A stretch of DNA of 64,000 bases from VBCG01 sp044226535 (GCA_044226535.1 JBGAGT010000014.1:45078-109077), one strand, 5' to 3'; shown: positions 10,175-20,466, counted from the stretch's first letter. Numbers and translations: made by a program. The notes: generated from the letters alone by a model not told the origin.

Positions 10175-11239
10175 ATGCGTGCCCAATCCCGGATGGTAGC
10201 CGCTGGCTGCCTCGTCGCGTCCTCCGTCGCGCTTCCCGCCACCGCGCTCGCCGCCGCCTGCGCCGGCTTCAGCGACGTCGACGTCTCCGACGCCACCTAT
10301 TGCAGCGCCGTGACGTTCATCAAGAACAAGGGCGTAACCTTGGGGTGCGGCGACGGTTCCACCTATTGCCCCAACGACTACGTGACCCGCCTTCAGATGG
10401 CTTTGTTCATGCAGCGACTGGCGCGTGGGGGTCCTGGCAATGTGCTTCCCGACGCGACATCGACCATCGGCGGCGGTGAAAGCAACTCGATCCAGGGAAC
10501 CGGCCGCTACGGCACCATTGGCGGAGGCGCCAGCAATGCAGCGGCAGGGGAGTTCGCCAGCCTCGGCGGCGGCTTGCTGAATGCTTCGAACGGGGACTAT
10601 GCGACGGTGGCGGGAGGTGTGGGCAACGACGCGACCGGCATCGCCGCCACCATTCCGGGAGGCAGCAACAATTCGGCGACAGGCAACTATTCCTTCGCCG
10701 CAGGCGTATTGGCAAGCGACGCCGGCCACCATGGCTCGTTCGTTTGGGCGGATTCAATAGGTCATGCCTTCTCCGCCAGCGCCGACAACACCTTCATCGC
10801 GCGTGCCACCGGCGGTGTGGGTTTCGCGGTTGCGGTCAACGCGAGCGGCAATCCCACCCAGAACTGCCTGCTGCTACCCGGAACCCCGAGCTGGCAATGC
10901 ACCAGCGATCGCAATGCGAAGGAGAATCTCGTCGAAGCCGATGGTGCCGCCGTGCTCGCACGGCTCGCTGACATGCCGGTCTACACCTACTCGATGAAAG
11001 GCAGCGACCCTGCGCAACGCAGCATGGGTCCCACGGCGCAGGACTTCCATGCAGCTTTCGGCCTGGGTATCAACGACACGACCATCGCGTCGATCAATCT
11101 CGACGGCGTGGCGCTGGCGGCCATCAAGGGCCTGAACCAGAGGCTCGAGGCGATCGAGCAGCGGCTCGAGGCAGAGCGCGCCGCCAACGCCGAGCTGCGG
11201 GCCCAACTGGCGGCGACCCGACGCGAGCCGCCGCGCTGA
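10175..11239 (+). CDS. Exported protein with head-type Gly repeats and S74-type C-terminal chaperone domain
   Basis: A 354-residue protein. The order is: signal peptide (1 to about 27); Cys motif CAGFSDVDVSDATYCSAVTF with YCPNDYVTRLQMALFMQRL; then repeats of the form TIGGGxSNxAxG (TIGGGESNSI, TIGGGASNAA, SLGGGLLNAS, TVAGGVGNDA, TIPGGSNNSA) as in trimeric adhesin heads (about 95-175). The C-terminus, CTSDRNAKENLVEADG then YSMKGSDP and MGPTAQDFHAAFGLG, resembles the S74 intramolecular chaperone of phage tail spikes, and a coiled coil ends the protein. A trimeric surface fibre is the best inference. GGGAGG precedes the ATG. Confidence 0.85.
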   Translation: MRAQSRMVAAGCLVASSVALPATALAAACAGFSDVDVSDATYCSAVTFIKNKGVTLGCGDGSTYCPNDYVTRLQMALFMQRLARGGPGNVLPDATSTIGGGESNSIQGTGRYGTIGGGASNAAAGEFASLGGGLLNASNGDYATVAGGVGNDATGIAATIPGGSNNSATGNYSFAAGVLASDAGHHGSFVWADSIGHAFSASADNTFIARATGGVGFAVAVNASGNPTQNCLLLPGTPSWQCTSDRNAKENLVEADGAAVLARLADMPVYTYSMKGSDPAQRSMGPTAQDFHAAFGLGINDTTIASINLDGVALAAIKGLNQRLEAIEQRLEAERAANAELRAQLAATRREPPR

Positions 11240-11248
11240 GGCGATCCT

Positions 11249-12286
11249 CTAGAGACTCGGATCGCGGGGGAAGCCAGGCGGAACGATCAGCGCCGAGGCC
11301 ACGCTGGGCGGGACGCTCGACGGCGGCACAATGGCGCGTGCCGAACCGCCGCCCGCGCTCGACGGTGCTGCGCCGGAAGCGGCACCGGGCAAGGCGCCGT
11401 GGGCGGTCCGCCCCCGCACCTTCTTGCCGCACAGCGACCCGCAGTCGTGCGCATAGGCATAAGTGAACTCGGCGCCGAGCAGGAAGATCTGCGCCGAGTA
11501 GTACACCCACAGCAGCAGCACGGCGATCGAGCCCGCCGCGCCGAAGCCCGACACCACGCCACTGCGGCCGATGTACAGGCCGATCAGGTATTTCCCCAGC
11601 GTGAACAGCGCGGCCGTCGCCGCAGCGCCGATCCATACGTCGCGCCAGGCGATCTGCACGCTCGGTAGCACCTTGTAGATCAGCGCGAAGAGCAGCGTGA
11701 CGATTGCCAAGCTCACCACGAAATTCACCGCCTGCAGCACGGTGCTCCAGCCCGCGAGGTAGGGCGCCCACCAGTCCCCCAGCGCGGCCAGCATCGCGCT
11801 CACCACCAGCGACACCAGCAGGATGAAGCCGATGCCCAGGATCAGGCCGAACGACAGCAGCCGTGCGCGGAGGAGCCCCCACAATCCCGAGGGCCGCGCG
11901 GCCCTCGGTGCCTTCCAGATGCGGTCGAGGTCGCTCTGCAGCTCGCCGAACACCGTGGTGGCGCCGATCAGCAGCGCCACGACACCCACCGCCGTGGCGA
12001 CCACGCTCGTGCCCTTGGAATGCACGCTGGCGAGCAGGCCCTGGATCGCCGTCGCGCCGTCGTGGCCCACCATGCCCTCGAGCTGCCCGAGCAGGTGGCC
12101 TTGCGCCGCCTGCTCGCCGAAGGCCAGGCCCGCCACGGCGATCACGATCACCAGCAGCGGCGCGATGGAGAACATCGTGTAGTAGGCCAGCGCCGCGCCC
12201 ATGCTGGGCGCGAAATCCTCGAGCCAGCCGTCGAAGGCCTCGCGAGCGAGGCGCCAGAGGTCGGCGAGCGGAATGGGAAGTCGCAT
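11249..12286 (-). CDS. YihY/UPF0761-type membrane protein (BrkB-like)
   Basis: A 345-residue inner-membrane protein of six helices with the family opening MRLPIPLADLWRLAREAFDG, the motif ALAYYTMFSIAPLLVIVIA, and KVLPSVQIAWRDVWIGAAAT. The family was once annotated as ribonuclease BN, which is not supported. A Pro/Ser/Ala-rich cytoplasmic tail of about 65 residues follows the last helix (after CGSLCGKKVRG). An upstream in-frame start at 12316 would add ten residues; the ATG at 12286 fits the family better. Confidence 0.85.
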   Translation of the reverse strand: MRLPIPLADLWRLAREAFDGWLEDFAPSMGAALAYYTMFSIAPLLVIVIAVAGLAFGEQAAQGHLLGQLEGMVGHDGATAIQGLLASVHSKGTSVVATAVGVVALLIGATTVFGELQSDLDRIWKAPRAARPSGLWGLLRARLLSFGLILGIGFILLVSLVVSAMLAALGDWWAPYLAGWSTVLQAVNFVVSLAIVTLLFALIYKVLPSVQIAWRDVWIGAAATAALFTLGKYLIGLYIGRSGVVSGFGAAGSIAVLLLWVYYSAQIFLLGAEFTYAYAHDCGSLCGKKVRGRTAHGALPGAASGAAPSSAGGGSARAIVPPSSVPPSVASALIVPPGFPRDPSL

Positions 12287-12368
12287 CGGGATGAGCGTCG
12301 CGCCTTGCGGGGGCACTGGACAGTCGGTGCGAGGCGGATTTTACGTGCCGGCGCTGTCCGACGGTCCC

Positions 12369-12475
12369 CGTCATCCCCGCGAAAGCGGGGACCCATGGAT
12401 GCCGCCTTCACGGCATGGTTTCCCGCCTTCGCGGGAATGACGGGGAGTGGGAATGACAGGGGGGCGGGAATGACC
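12369..12475. repeat. dRS3-like repeat cluster 7
   Basis: A forward type-A unit (12369-12394), an imperfect reverse type-B unit (about 12418-12441) and two reverse half units ending in GGGAATGAC. It separates the ugpQ stop from the YihY gene start. Confidence 0.88.
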
Positions 12476-12480
12476 GAAGG

Positions 12481-13239
12481 CTACGCCGCCGGAATCGTGT
12501 CCACCGCGTCGGTGATGACGGTATCGACCCCGTAACCCTGCAGCTCGGCCACGCGCGCGGGGTCGTTCACGGTCCACGCGAGCACGCCATAGCCAGCCTC
12601 GCGCGCCTTGGCCACGCTGGCGGCATCCAGCACGAGCTGGTGCGCGTCGAGGGCGATGGCGTCGACGCGCGCGAGGCGCTCCATCCAGCCGTCCGGCAGG
12701 CGGTTGTCCTGCGTGCGGTCGACCAGCAGCGCGCGCGGCAGCTCGGGCACGGCGTCGCGCGCGGCAATCAGCGACTCGTCGGCGAAGGACGAGAGCAGCG
12801 GCGGCACCTCGGCGTCGCGCCACAGCGAGGCGGCGTCGATGGCGACCGCCGCCCCGGTCTCGCGCTCGCGCCCGGGCGTGGGCTTGATCTCGATGTTCAC
12901 GCGGCAGTCGTGGGCGCGCGCCCAGCGCGCGACGGCGGCGAGCGTGGGCAGCATCTCGCCCGCGTACTTGGCCGAGTGCCAGCCGCCGGCGTCGAGTCGC
13001 GCGAGCTCGCGCCAGGGAAGTGCGTCGGCGCGCCCGCGGCCGCTGGTGGTGCGATCGAGCGTCGCATCGTGCAGCAGGAAGGCGACGTTGTCGGCCGAGA
13101 GCTTCACGTCGAACTCGAACATGCGATAGCCGTGGGCGTGACCCACGCGCATGGAGGTCAGCGTGTTCTCGGGTGCGAGCTTGCCCGCGCCGCGGTGTGC
13201 GCACAGCTTCGGGTAGGGCCAGTCGGTCGGCTTGGTCAT
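12481..13239 (-). CDS. ugpQ: Glycerophosphodiester phosphodiesterase
   Basis: A 252-residue cytoplasmic GDPD enzyme that splits glycerophosphodiesters to glycerol-3-phosphate and an alcohol. The GDPD signatures are visible: AHRGAGKLAPENTL (catalytic His and the acidic pair, residues 14-27), EFDVKLSADNVAFLLHDATL, and NIEIKPTPGRE. The C-terminal LAWTVNDPARVAELQ is typical. No signal peptide is present, fitting the UgpQ (cytoplasmic) rather than the GlpQ type. It is the last gene of the ugp cluster, separated from ugpC by a repeat cluster. Confidence 0.93.
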   Translation of the reverse strand: MTKPTDWPYPKLCAHRGAGKLAPENTLTSMRVGHAHGYRMFEFDVKLSADNVAFLLHDATLDRTTSGRGRADALPWRELARLDAGGWHSAKYAGEMLPTLAAVARWARAHDCRVNIEIKPTPGRERETGAAVAIDAASLWRDAEVPPLLSSFADESLIAARDAVPELPRALLVDRTQDNRLPDGWMERLARVDAIALDAHQLVLDAASVAKAREAGYGVLAWTVNDPARVAELQGYGVDTVITDAVDTIPAA

Positions 13240-13252
13240 GCGACCTATTCTC

Positions 13253-13405
13253 CGTCATTCCCGCGAAAGCGGGAACCTACCCGTCATTCCCGCGAAAGCG
13301 GGAACCTACCGTGGGTCCCCGCTTTCGCGGGGATGACGGCGTGGTGGGTCCCCGCTTTCGCGGGGATGACGGCGTGGTGGGTCCCCGCTTTCGCGGGGAT
13401 GACGG
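13253..13405. repeat. dRS3-like repeat cluster 8
   Basis: Two forward type-B units followed by three reverse type-A units, nearly perfect copies. The 153 bases fill the entire gap between ugpC and ugpQ and end two bases before the ugpC stop codon. Read through, they would put several hairpins into the ugp transcript. Confidence 0.95.
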
Positions 13406-13407
13406 CT

Positions 13408-14475
<1,068 letters not shown>

Positions 14476-14477
14476 CG

Positions 14478-15350
14478 TTATTTCTCGGTCTCGACCAAGC
14501 CCTTGACGAACCACCGCTGCATCAGCAGCACCACCGCCACCGGCGGCAGCATCGCGAGCATGGCGGTCGCCATGACGAGCTGCCATTCGGTCGCGGCGTC
14601 GCCGCCGGTGATCATGCGCTTGATGCCGATCACGGTGGTGTACATCGACTCGTCGGTGGTGACGAGCAGCGGCCACAGGTACTGGTTCCACCCGTAGATG
14701 AACTGGATCACGAACAGCGCGGCGATCGAGGTGCGCGACAGCGGCACCACGACGTCCACGAAAAAGCGCATCGGCCCCGCGCCGTCGATGCGCGCGGCCT
14801 CGGCGAGCTCGTCGGGGATGGTGAGGAAGAACTGGCGGAACAGGAAGGTCGCGGTCGCCGAGGCGATCAGCGGGATGGTGAGGCCCGCGTAGGTATTGAT
14901 CATGCCGAGATCGGCGACGACCTTGTACGTCGGGAGGATGCGCACCTCGACGGGCAGCATCAGCGTGACGAAGATCATCCAGAACACGGTGTTGCGGAAC
15001 GGGAAGCGGAAGTACACGATCGCGAAGGCCGACAAGAGCGAGATGGCGATCTTGCCGATGGCGATGGTGAGCGCCATGATCAGGCTGTTGATCATCATCT
15101 GCGCGACCGGCGCGGAGGCACCCTTGGTCGAGCCGTGCCCCAGCACGAAGGCGTAGTTCTCGATCAGGTGCGTGCCGGGCCAGAGCTGCATCGGCGCGGC
15201 CAGCACCTCCTCGGCGGTGAGCGACGAGGCGACGAAGGTCACGTAGATGGGGAACGCGACGATCGCCACGCCCAGCAGCAGCAGCGCGTGCCGCACCACC
15301 GTCAGCAGCGGGCGGTGCTCGACCATCGACGAGGAGACGTCACGCGCCAT
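14478..15350 (-). CDS. ugpE: sn-glycerol-3-phosphate ABC transporter, permease subunit
   Basis: A 290-residue inner-membrane permease with six helices. The coupling-loop EAA motif DELAEAARIDGAGPMRFFVD lies near residue 195. The gene overlaps the ugpA stop by one base (TGATG). It forms the pore with UgpA. A second in-frame ATG eight codons in is also possible. Confidence 0.94.
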   Translation of the reverse strand: MARDVSSSMVEHRPLLTVVRHALLLLGVAIVAFPIYVTFVASSLTAEEVLAAPMQLWPGTHLIENYAFVLGHGSTKGASAPVAQMMINSLIMALTIAIGKIAISLLSAFAIVYFRFPFRNTVFWMIFVTLMLPVEVRILPTYKVVADLGMINTYAGLTIPLIASATATFLFRQFFLTIPDELAEAARIDGAGPMRFFVDVVVPLSRTSIAALFVIQFIYGWNQYLWPLLVTTDESMYTTVIGIKRMITGGDAATEWQLVMATAMLAMLPPVAVVLLMQRWFVKGLVETEK

Positions 15351-16237
15351 CAGTACTCCACCTTCCGCTCGATGTAGCGGAACTGGATGAAGGTGAGCGC
15401 GATGACGATGGCCATCAGGATCGCCGACTGCGCGGCCGAGCCGCCGAGGTCAAGCGCCTTGAAGCCGTCCTGGAACACCTTGAACACGAGGATCTCGGTG
15501 GCGCGCGCGGGGCCGCCCTGCGTTGCCGCGTCGACGATGGCGAAGGTGTCGAAGAACGCGTACACGATGTTCACCACCAGCAGGAAAAAGGTGGTGGGCG
15601 ACAGGAGCGGGAACACGATGGTCCAGAAGCGGCGCATCGGCCCCGCGCCGTCGATGGCCGCCGCCTCGATCAGCGACTTGGGGATGGCCTGCAGGCCGGC
15701 CAGGAAGAACAGGAAGTTGTAGCTGATCTGCTTCCACACGGCGGCCATGATGATGAGGATCATGGCCTGCGTGCCGTTGAGCAGGTGGTCCCACTCGATG
15801 CCGATCCGCCCCAGCGCATGCGCGATGATGCCGAGCGTGGGGCTCATCAGGAACACGAACAGCACCGCCACCACCGCGGGCGCGACGGCATAGGGCCAGA
15901 TCAGCAGCGTCTTGTAAAACGTGGCGCCATGGATGACCTTGTCGGCCATCACCGCCAGCAGCAGCGCGACCGACAGGCCCAGCACGGCCACGCTGGCCGA
16001 GAAGACCATGGTCAGCCGGAACGAGTTGATATAGCCGTCGTCCTGGAACAGCGCGGTGAAGTTGTCCAGCCCCACCCATTGGGTGCTGGCGCCGAAGGCG
16101 TCCTCGAGCTGCGTCGACTGGTACAGCGTCTGCGCCGCCGGCCAGAAGAAAAAGATGAGGGTGATGGCGAGCTGCGGGGCCACCAGCAGCCAGGGAAGCC
16201 AGCTCGACTTGAAGACGACGCGTTTCTCGGCGGCCAT
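15350..16237 (-). CDS. ugpA: sn-glycerol-3-phosphate ABC transporter, permease subunit
   Basis: A 295-residue inner-membrane permease starting MAAEKRVVFKSSWLPWLLVA. The EAA loop is PKSLIEAAAIDGAGPMRRFW. Six helices are predicted. An in-frame upstream start at 16285 would add 16 atypical residues; the ATG at 16237 matches the family. A repeat cluster lies between this gene and ugpB. Confidence 0.94.
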   Translation of the reverse strand: MAAEKRVVFKSSWLPWLLVAPQLAITLIFFFWPAAQTLYQSTQLEDAFGASTQWVGLDNFTALFQDDGYINSFRLTMVFSASVAVLGLSVALLLAVMADKVIHGATFYKTLLIWPYAVAPAVVAVLFVFLMSPTLGIIAHALGRIGIEWDHLLNGTQAMILIIMAAVWKQISYNFLFFLAGLQAIPKSLIEAAAIDGAGPMRRFWTIVFPLLSPTTFFLLVVNIVYAFFDTFAIVDAATQGGPARATEILVFKVFQDGFKALDLGGSAAQSAILMAIVIALTFIQFRYIERKVEY

Positions 16238-16302
16238 GCCGATAGTATGTGCGAAACGGATTCCCTGAACAAAGGGGCCGCGCATGGCGCGGCCCCCGCG
16301 AT

Positions 16303-16402
16303 CGTCATTCCTGCGCGGTCATCCCACGCGGTCCCCCGCGCGGTCATCCCCGCGAAAGCGGGGACCCACCACGCGGATTCCCGCTTTCGCAGGAATGACG
16401 GT
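16303..16402. repeat. dRS3-like repeat cluster 9
   Basis: Two degenerate half units (GTCATTCCTGCG and GTCATCCCACGCG), one good forward type-A unit (about 16342-16368) and one reverse type-B unit with an altered arm (about 16376-16400). It lies three bases downstream of ugpB inside the ugp operon, where it could act as a stabilising or attenuating hairpin between the abundant binding protein and the permeases. Confidence 0.88.
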
Positions 16403-16405
16403 TGG

Positions 16406-17722
16406 CTACTTGTTGGCTTGCTGGAACTTGACCAGGATCTCGTCGCCGCGCTTCACGGCGTCGTCGAGCGCCTGCTTCGGGGCCTTCTTGCCCGTCCACA
16501 CCGCCTCGAGCTCCTCCTCGATCACGTTGCGCACCTGCACGAAGTTGCCGAGCCGCACGCCGCGCGAATTGGCGGTGGTCTTGGTGACCATCTGCTCCAC
16601 GGCGATGTTCGGGCCCGGCGTCTTGTCGTAGAAGCCCGACTTCTTGGTGAGCTCATAGGCCGCGTAGGTGATCGGCAGGTAGCCCGTCGCCTGGTGCCAT
16701 TCGGCCTGGATCTCGGGGTTCGACAGGAAGGTGAAGAACCTCGCCACGCCCTTGTAGTCGCCGGCCGGCTTGCCCGACATCACCCACAGGCTGGCGCCGC
16801 CGATGATCGAGTTCTGCGGCGCACCGGGGATGTCCGGGTAGTACGGGAGCTGCGACACGCCGAACTTGAACTTGGCGTTCTTGGTGATGTTGGCGAACGC
16901 GCCCGAGCTCGACATCAGCATGCCGCACTCGCCCGAGTAGAACTTCGACTCGGCCTCGTTGGTGCGGCCGGCATAGGTCACGTAACCCTTGTCCATCCAG
17001 GTCTTCAGGTTGGTGATGTGGCGCACCTGCAGCGGCCCGTTGATGGCGAGCCGCGCGTCGAGGCCGCCGAAGCCGTTCTGCTTGGTGGCGAACGGCAGGT
17101 TGTGCCACGAGCTGAAGTTCTCGAGTTGCGTCCACGACGGCCAGCCGAAGGTGAAGGCGCACTTGTCGCCGGCGGCCTTGAGCTTGGCGGCGGCGGCCAC
17201 CACGGCGGCCCAGGTGGCGGGCGGCTGGTTGGGGTCGAGGCCGGCCTTCTGGAAGGCGTCCTTGTTGATGTAGAACACCGGCGTCGAGCTGTTGAACGGC
17301 ATCGACACCAGCTTGCCGTCGGGCGTGGCGTAGTAGCCGTACACCGCGGAGATGTACGCCTTGGGATCGAACTTCTCGCCGGCGTCGGCCATCAGCTGCC
17401 ATACCGGCTTGATCGCGCCCTTGCTGTACATCATGGTGGCGGTGCCCACTTCGAACACCTGCACGATGTGCGGCGCCTGCTTGGCGCGGTACGCGGCGAT
17501 GGCGGCCGTCATCGACTCCGGATACGTGCCCTTGAACACCGGCACGACCTTGTAGTCCGACTGGCTCTTGTTGAAGCGGTCGGCGATGCTGGCGACGCGG
17601 TCGCCGAGCGCACCCGTCATCGAGTGCCAGAACTGGATTTCGGTGACCGCGCTGGCGGCACCGGCAAAGCCCACGGCGGCGGCGAAGACCGCGGCACGGA
17701 CGGCGTTGATTCGGAACGACAT
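16406..17722 (-). CDS. ugpB: sn-glycerol-3-phosphate periplasmic binding protein
   Basis: A 438-residue binding protein with a cleavable signal peptide (AAVFAAAVGFAGAASA). The UgpB/maltodextrin-binding fold is shown by TEIQFWHSMTGALGDRV, VPVFKGTYPESMTAAIAAYR, MPFNSSTPVFYINKDAF and GGASLWVMSGK. It captures glycerol-3-phosphate or glycerophosphodiesters for UgpAEC. It is the first gene of ugpB-A-E-C-Q, with a GAGGAG-type site upstream of the ATG. Confidence 0.94.
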   Translation of the reverse strand: MSFRINAVRAAVFAAAVGFAGAASAVTEIQFWHSMTGALGDRVASIADRFNKSQSDYKVVPVFKGTYPESMTAAIAAYRAKQAPHIVQVFEVGTATMMYSKGAIKPVWQLMADAGEKFDPKAYISAVYGYYATPDGKLVSMPFNSSTPVFYINKDAFQKAGLDPNQPPATWAAVVAAAAKLKAAGDKCAFTFGWPSWTQLENFSSWHNLPFATKQNGFGGLDARLAINGPLQVRHITNLKTWMDKGYVTYAGRTNEAESKFYSGECGMLMSSSGAFANITKNAKFKFGVSQLPYYPDIPGAPQNSIIGGASLWVMSGKPAGDYKGVARFFTFLSNPEIQAEWHQATGYLPITYAAYELTKKSGFYDKTPGPNIAVEQMVTKTTANSRGVRLGNFVQVRNVIEEELEAVWTGKKAPKQALDDAVKRGDEILVKFQQANK

Positions 17723-17798
17723 GGAGGTTCTCCTCTGATTGGGCGGGCGGGCAATTCTGCCTTCTTGGGATGGCGATTCTATTGCAGACCGGCGACCC

Positions 17799-17887
17799 CG
17801 TCATCCCACGTCATCCCCGCGAAGGCGGGGATCCCCGCTTTCGCGGGGATGACGGGGCGGTGGGTCCCCGCTTTCGCGGGGATGACG
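17799..17887. repeat. dRS3-like repeat cluster 10
   Basis: A half unit, a forward unit with one arm mismatch (CCCCGCgaagGCGGGG), an overlapping reverse unit, and a second full reverse unit. It lies upstream of ugpB and ends just before the HAD gene stop. Confidence 0.92.
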
Positions 17888-17891
17888 GAGG

Positions 17892-18803
17892 TTACCAGCG
17901 GAACATGGCGACCACGTATTCGGGCGACTCCCCGGCGGCTGCGGCAAAAGCCGGCCATCCCGCGGGATCGGGAAGTTCTCCGGCCGGCACCCCCAGCGCC
18001 TCGCGATGGATGCCGCCCACGATGAAGGCACAGTCGACGCCGGCACCATGCGCGCCGGCGACATCGTGCGCCATCGAATCCCCCACCGCCAGCACGCGGG
18101 GCGCCGCCACCCCGAGCCTTGCCATTCCCAGCGCATAGACGCCGGGATGGGGCTTGCCGTGGTAGCGCACACGACCGCCCATCGCCTCGTAGCGCTCGGC
18201 GACGGCGCCCGCCGCGTCCACCACCACCGCGCCCGGGTGCACGACCACCACGTCGGGGTTGGCGCAGACCAGCGGCAGGTCGCGGGCCCGCGCGGCGGCG
18301 AGCAGCGGCGCGTAGTCGTCCACGCTGCGGTGGCCAAGGGGCAGGTTCACCACCAGCACGAGGTCCGCCGCGGCGACGTCGTCGACCGCGGTCACGCCGA
18401 ATTCGCCCGCGTGGGCCAAATCCTCGTCCTTCGCGATCATCAGCGCACGCATGCCGAGCTCGCGGTGGAACGGGTCGCTGCGCGCGCGGAACGCCTCGCG
18501 TGCGGCATCACCGGCGGTGACCACGGCGTCGTACAAGTGCCCCCCGATGCCGAGTGACAGCATGGTCCGCGCATTGGATTCGCCCGTGCGCCCCGAATTG
18601 GAAAGGATGACGATGCGCTTGCCGGCTTCGCGCAGCCGCTCGAGGCAGTCGATCGCGCCCGGAAACGGCTTGCCGCCGTCGTGCAGCACGCCCCACTGGT
18701 CGAGCAGGAACCCGTCGTAACGTGTGGCGAGATCGCGCATGCCGGAGAGCATCGTCGGCATCGCATGGGGGGGCGAGGAAAGCATCGTGTTCATCTGCTC
18801 CAT
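17892..18803 (-). CDS. HAD superfamily class IIA hydrolase (TIGR01459-like)
   Basis: A 303-residue phosphatase-like protein related to NagD and phosphoglycolate phosphatases. Motif I is GFLLDQWGVLHDGGKPFPGA (DxWGxLxDG), motif II ILSNSGR, and the C-terminal box GDSMAHDVAGAHGAGVD. Motif III lysine lies in YHGKPHPGVYALG. In motif I the first Asp is followed by QWG, as in the TIGR01459 group. It follows the phnDCEE genes and is likely co-transcribed, so its substrate may be a phosphorylated organic compound imported by that system (inference). ATGs at 18803 and 18794 are both possible. Confidence 0.85.
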   Translation of the reverse strand: MEQMNTMLSSPPHAMPTMLSGMRDLATRYDGFLLDQWGVLHDGGKPFPGAIDCLERLREAGKRIVILSNSGRTGESNARTMLSLGIGGHLYDAVVTAGDAAREAFRARSDPFHRELGMRALMIAKDEDLAHAGEFGVTAVDDVAAADLVLVVNLPLGHRSVDDYAPLLAAARARDLPLVCANPDVVVVHPGAVVVDAAGAVAERYEAMGGRVRYHGKPHPGVYALGMARLGVAAPRVLAVGDSMAHDVAGAHGAGVDCAFIVGGIHREALGVPAGELPDPAGWPAFAAAAGESPEYVVAMFRW

Positions 18804-18832
18804 GTTGGATCGATATTGGAAGTTACTGCAAA

Positions 18833-19666
18833 TCAGGATATGCGCGAACGGACATGAGCGGACAGCGCTTCGCTCGCCAACACGATCACCGAGGTCGCGA
18901 TCAGGATCACCGTCACCTGCTGCCACGCGAACTGGTTGATCGACGCATAGAGGTAGAGGCCGATGCCGCCGGCGCCCACGAAGCCCAGCACGCTGGACTC
19001 GCGCACGTTGATGTCCCAGCGGTAGACGCCCGTGCCAACCAGCACCGGCAGGACCTGGGGGAGGATGGCCACCAGCCAGACCTGGGGCGTGCGCGCACCG
19101 GTCGAGGCGATGGCCTCCACCTGCCCCACCTGCACCTCCTCGATGGCCTCGGCCACCAGCTTGGCGAGGAAGCCCACCGAGCGCGCCGCCACCGCGCAGA
19201 TGCCGGCCACCGGCCCGGGCCCGAAGATCGCGACGAACACCAGGCCCCAGATCACCGTGTTCACCGAGCGCGACAGCACCAGGATGCCGCGGCCGAGGAG
19301 CCAGGTGGCGCGATTGGCGGTGGTGTTGCGCGCGGCGAGGAAGGCCACCGGCAGCGAAAGCACCAGCGCCACCGCGGTGCCGAGGGTGGCGATGTGGATG
19401 GTCTCGACCAGCGGATGGAGGATCTTCGGCAGGTAGGCCCAGCGCGGCGGCCACATGCGCACCAGGAGGTCGGCCGCCTGCTCGTGGGCGTCCTTGAAGA
19501 ACGCCCACTCGATGTCCAGCGCCGAGATCGACCACGCCGTGACGAGCGCGGCACCGGCGAGCAGCAGCCAGGCGCGCAGGCTCTCGGCGGGCGAGCGGCG
19601 CGGCCAGCGGAGCGAGGCCGGGACGTGCGCCTCCGCGCTGCGCAGGTCTCCCCCCGGGGCGCTCAT
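18833..19666 (-). CDS. phnE: Phosphonate-type ABC transporter permease (second copy)
   Basis: A 277-residue membrane protein with the PhnE features RNTTANRATWLLGRGILVLS, VGQVEAIASTGARTPQVWLV (the EAA-like coupling loop) and RESSVLGFVGAGGIGLYLYA. It pairs with the product of the preceding gene, whose stop it overlaps by four bases (ATGA). Two PhnE-type permeases in a row form a heterodimeric pore. Confidence 0.92.
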   Translation of the reverse strand: MSAPGGDLRSAEAHVPASLRWPRRSPAESLRAWLLLAGAALVTAWSISALDIEWAFFKDAHEQAADLLVRMWPPRWAYLPKILHPLVETIHIATLGTAVALVLSLPVAFLAARNTTANRATWLLGRGILVLSRSVNTVIWGLVFVAIFGPGPVAGICAVAARSVGFLAKLVAEAIEEVQVGQVEAIASTGARTPQVWLVAILPQVLPVLVGTGVYRWDINVRESSVLGFVGAGGIGLYLYASINQFAWQQVTVILIATSVIVLASEALSAHVRSRIS

Positions 19667-20466
19667 CGCAGGCGCCGCCTCACCCAGTCGCTCGCCCACT
19701 CGCCCAGCGCCACCAGCGCGGCGATGCACAGCAGGATGGCCGCGCTGAAATCGTAGTCGTAGCGTGTGAACGAGGCCGCCAGCGTCTGGCCGATGCCGCC
19801 CGCGCCGACGATGCCGATCACCGTCGAGTGGCGCAGGTTGGCGTCGATGCGGTAGATGAACACGCCCAGCGTGCGCACCACCACCTGCGGCACGACGCCC
19901 ATCACCACCACCTGGCCGAAGCTCGCACCCGTGGCGCGCATCGCCTCGACAGGCCCCGGCCGCACGTTCTCGATGTCCTCGGCGATCATCTTGGCGAGGA
20001 ACACCGCCGACGAGAAGGCCAGCGTCAGCATGCCTGCCACCGCGCCGAAGCCGAACAGCTTGACGAACAGGATGGCGACGATCACCTCGTGGAAGGTGCG
20101 GCCCACGACGATCAGCGCGCGCGCCGCGTAGTACACCGGTGCCGGCGCGAGGTTGCGCGCGGCGCACAGCGCCAGCGGGATGCAGAGCAGCGCGCCGGCG
20201 ACGCTCGCGGCAATCGCCATCTGCACGCTCTCCAGCATGCCGGTGCCGAGGATCTGCCAGCGGCTGAATTCGGGCGGCCACATGCGCGCGAGCATGTCGG
20301 CGGCGCGCCCGAAGCCTCGCAGCACGCGCGCACGGTCGATGGGCAGGTCGCCGATCGACCACACGCAGTAGGCGACGAACAACAGCAGCAGCACCAGCCG
20401 CTGCCGCGGGCTGCCGAACATCGACGAGGGCCGCCAGCTCCGTGGCGCGGCGAGCGAGGCGCTCAT
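19663..20466 (-). CDS. phnE: Phosphonate-type ABC transporter permease (first copy)
   Basis: A 267-residue PhnE-type permease: AARNLAPAPVYYAARALIVV, PGPVEAMRATGASFGQVVVM and RHSTVIGIVGAGGIGQTLAA. About six membrane helices. It overlaps phnC by four bases upstream and the second permease by four bases downstream, so the four transport genes form one tight operon. Confidence 0.92.
   Translation of the reverse strand: MSASLAAPRSWRPSSMFGSPRQRLVLLLLFVAYCVWSIGDLPIDRARVLRGFGRAADMLARMWPPEFSRWQILGTGMLESVQMAIAASVAGALLCIPLALCAARNLAPAPVYYAARALIVVGRTFHEVIVAILFVKLFGFGAVAGMLTLAFSSAVFLAKMIAEDIENVRPGPVEAMRATGASFGQVVVMGVVPQVVVRTLGVFIYRIDANLRHSTVIGIVGAGGIGQTLAASFTRYDYDFSAAILLCIAALVALGEWASDWVRRRLR

Noticed and set aside
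11249..12286. Annotation of the YihY protein as ribonuclease BN
   Set aside because: This was an old misassignment for the family; no nuclease motifs are present and the protein is a membrane protein.
13253..13405. Regularly repeated palindromes that could suggest a CRISPR array
   Set aside because: Units are back to back with spacers of 0-10 bases, change orientation inside a cluster and recur singly across 38 kb; no cas genes are present. They are dispersed palindromic repeats.
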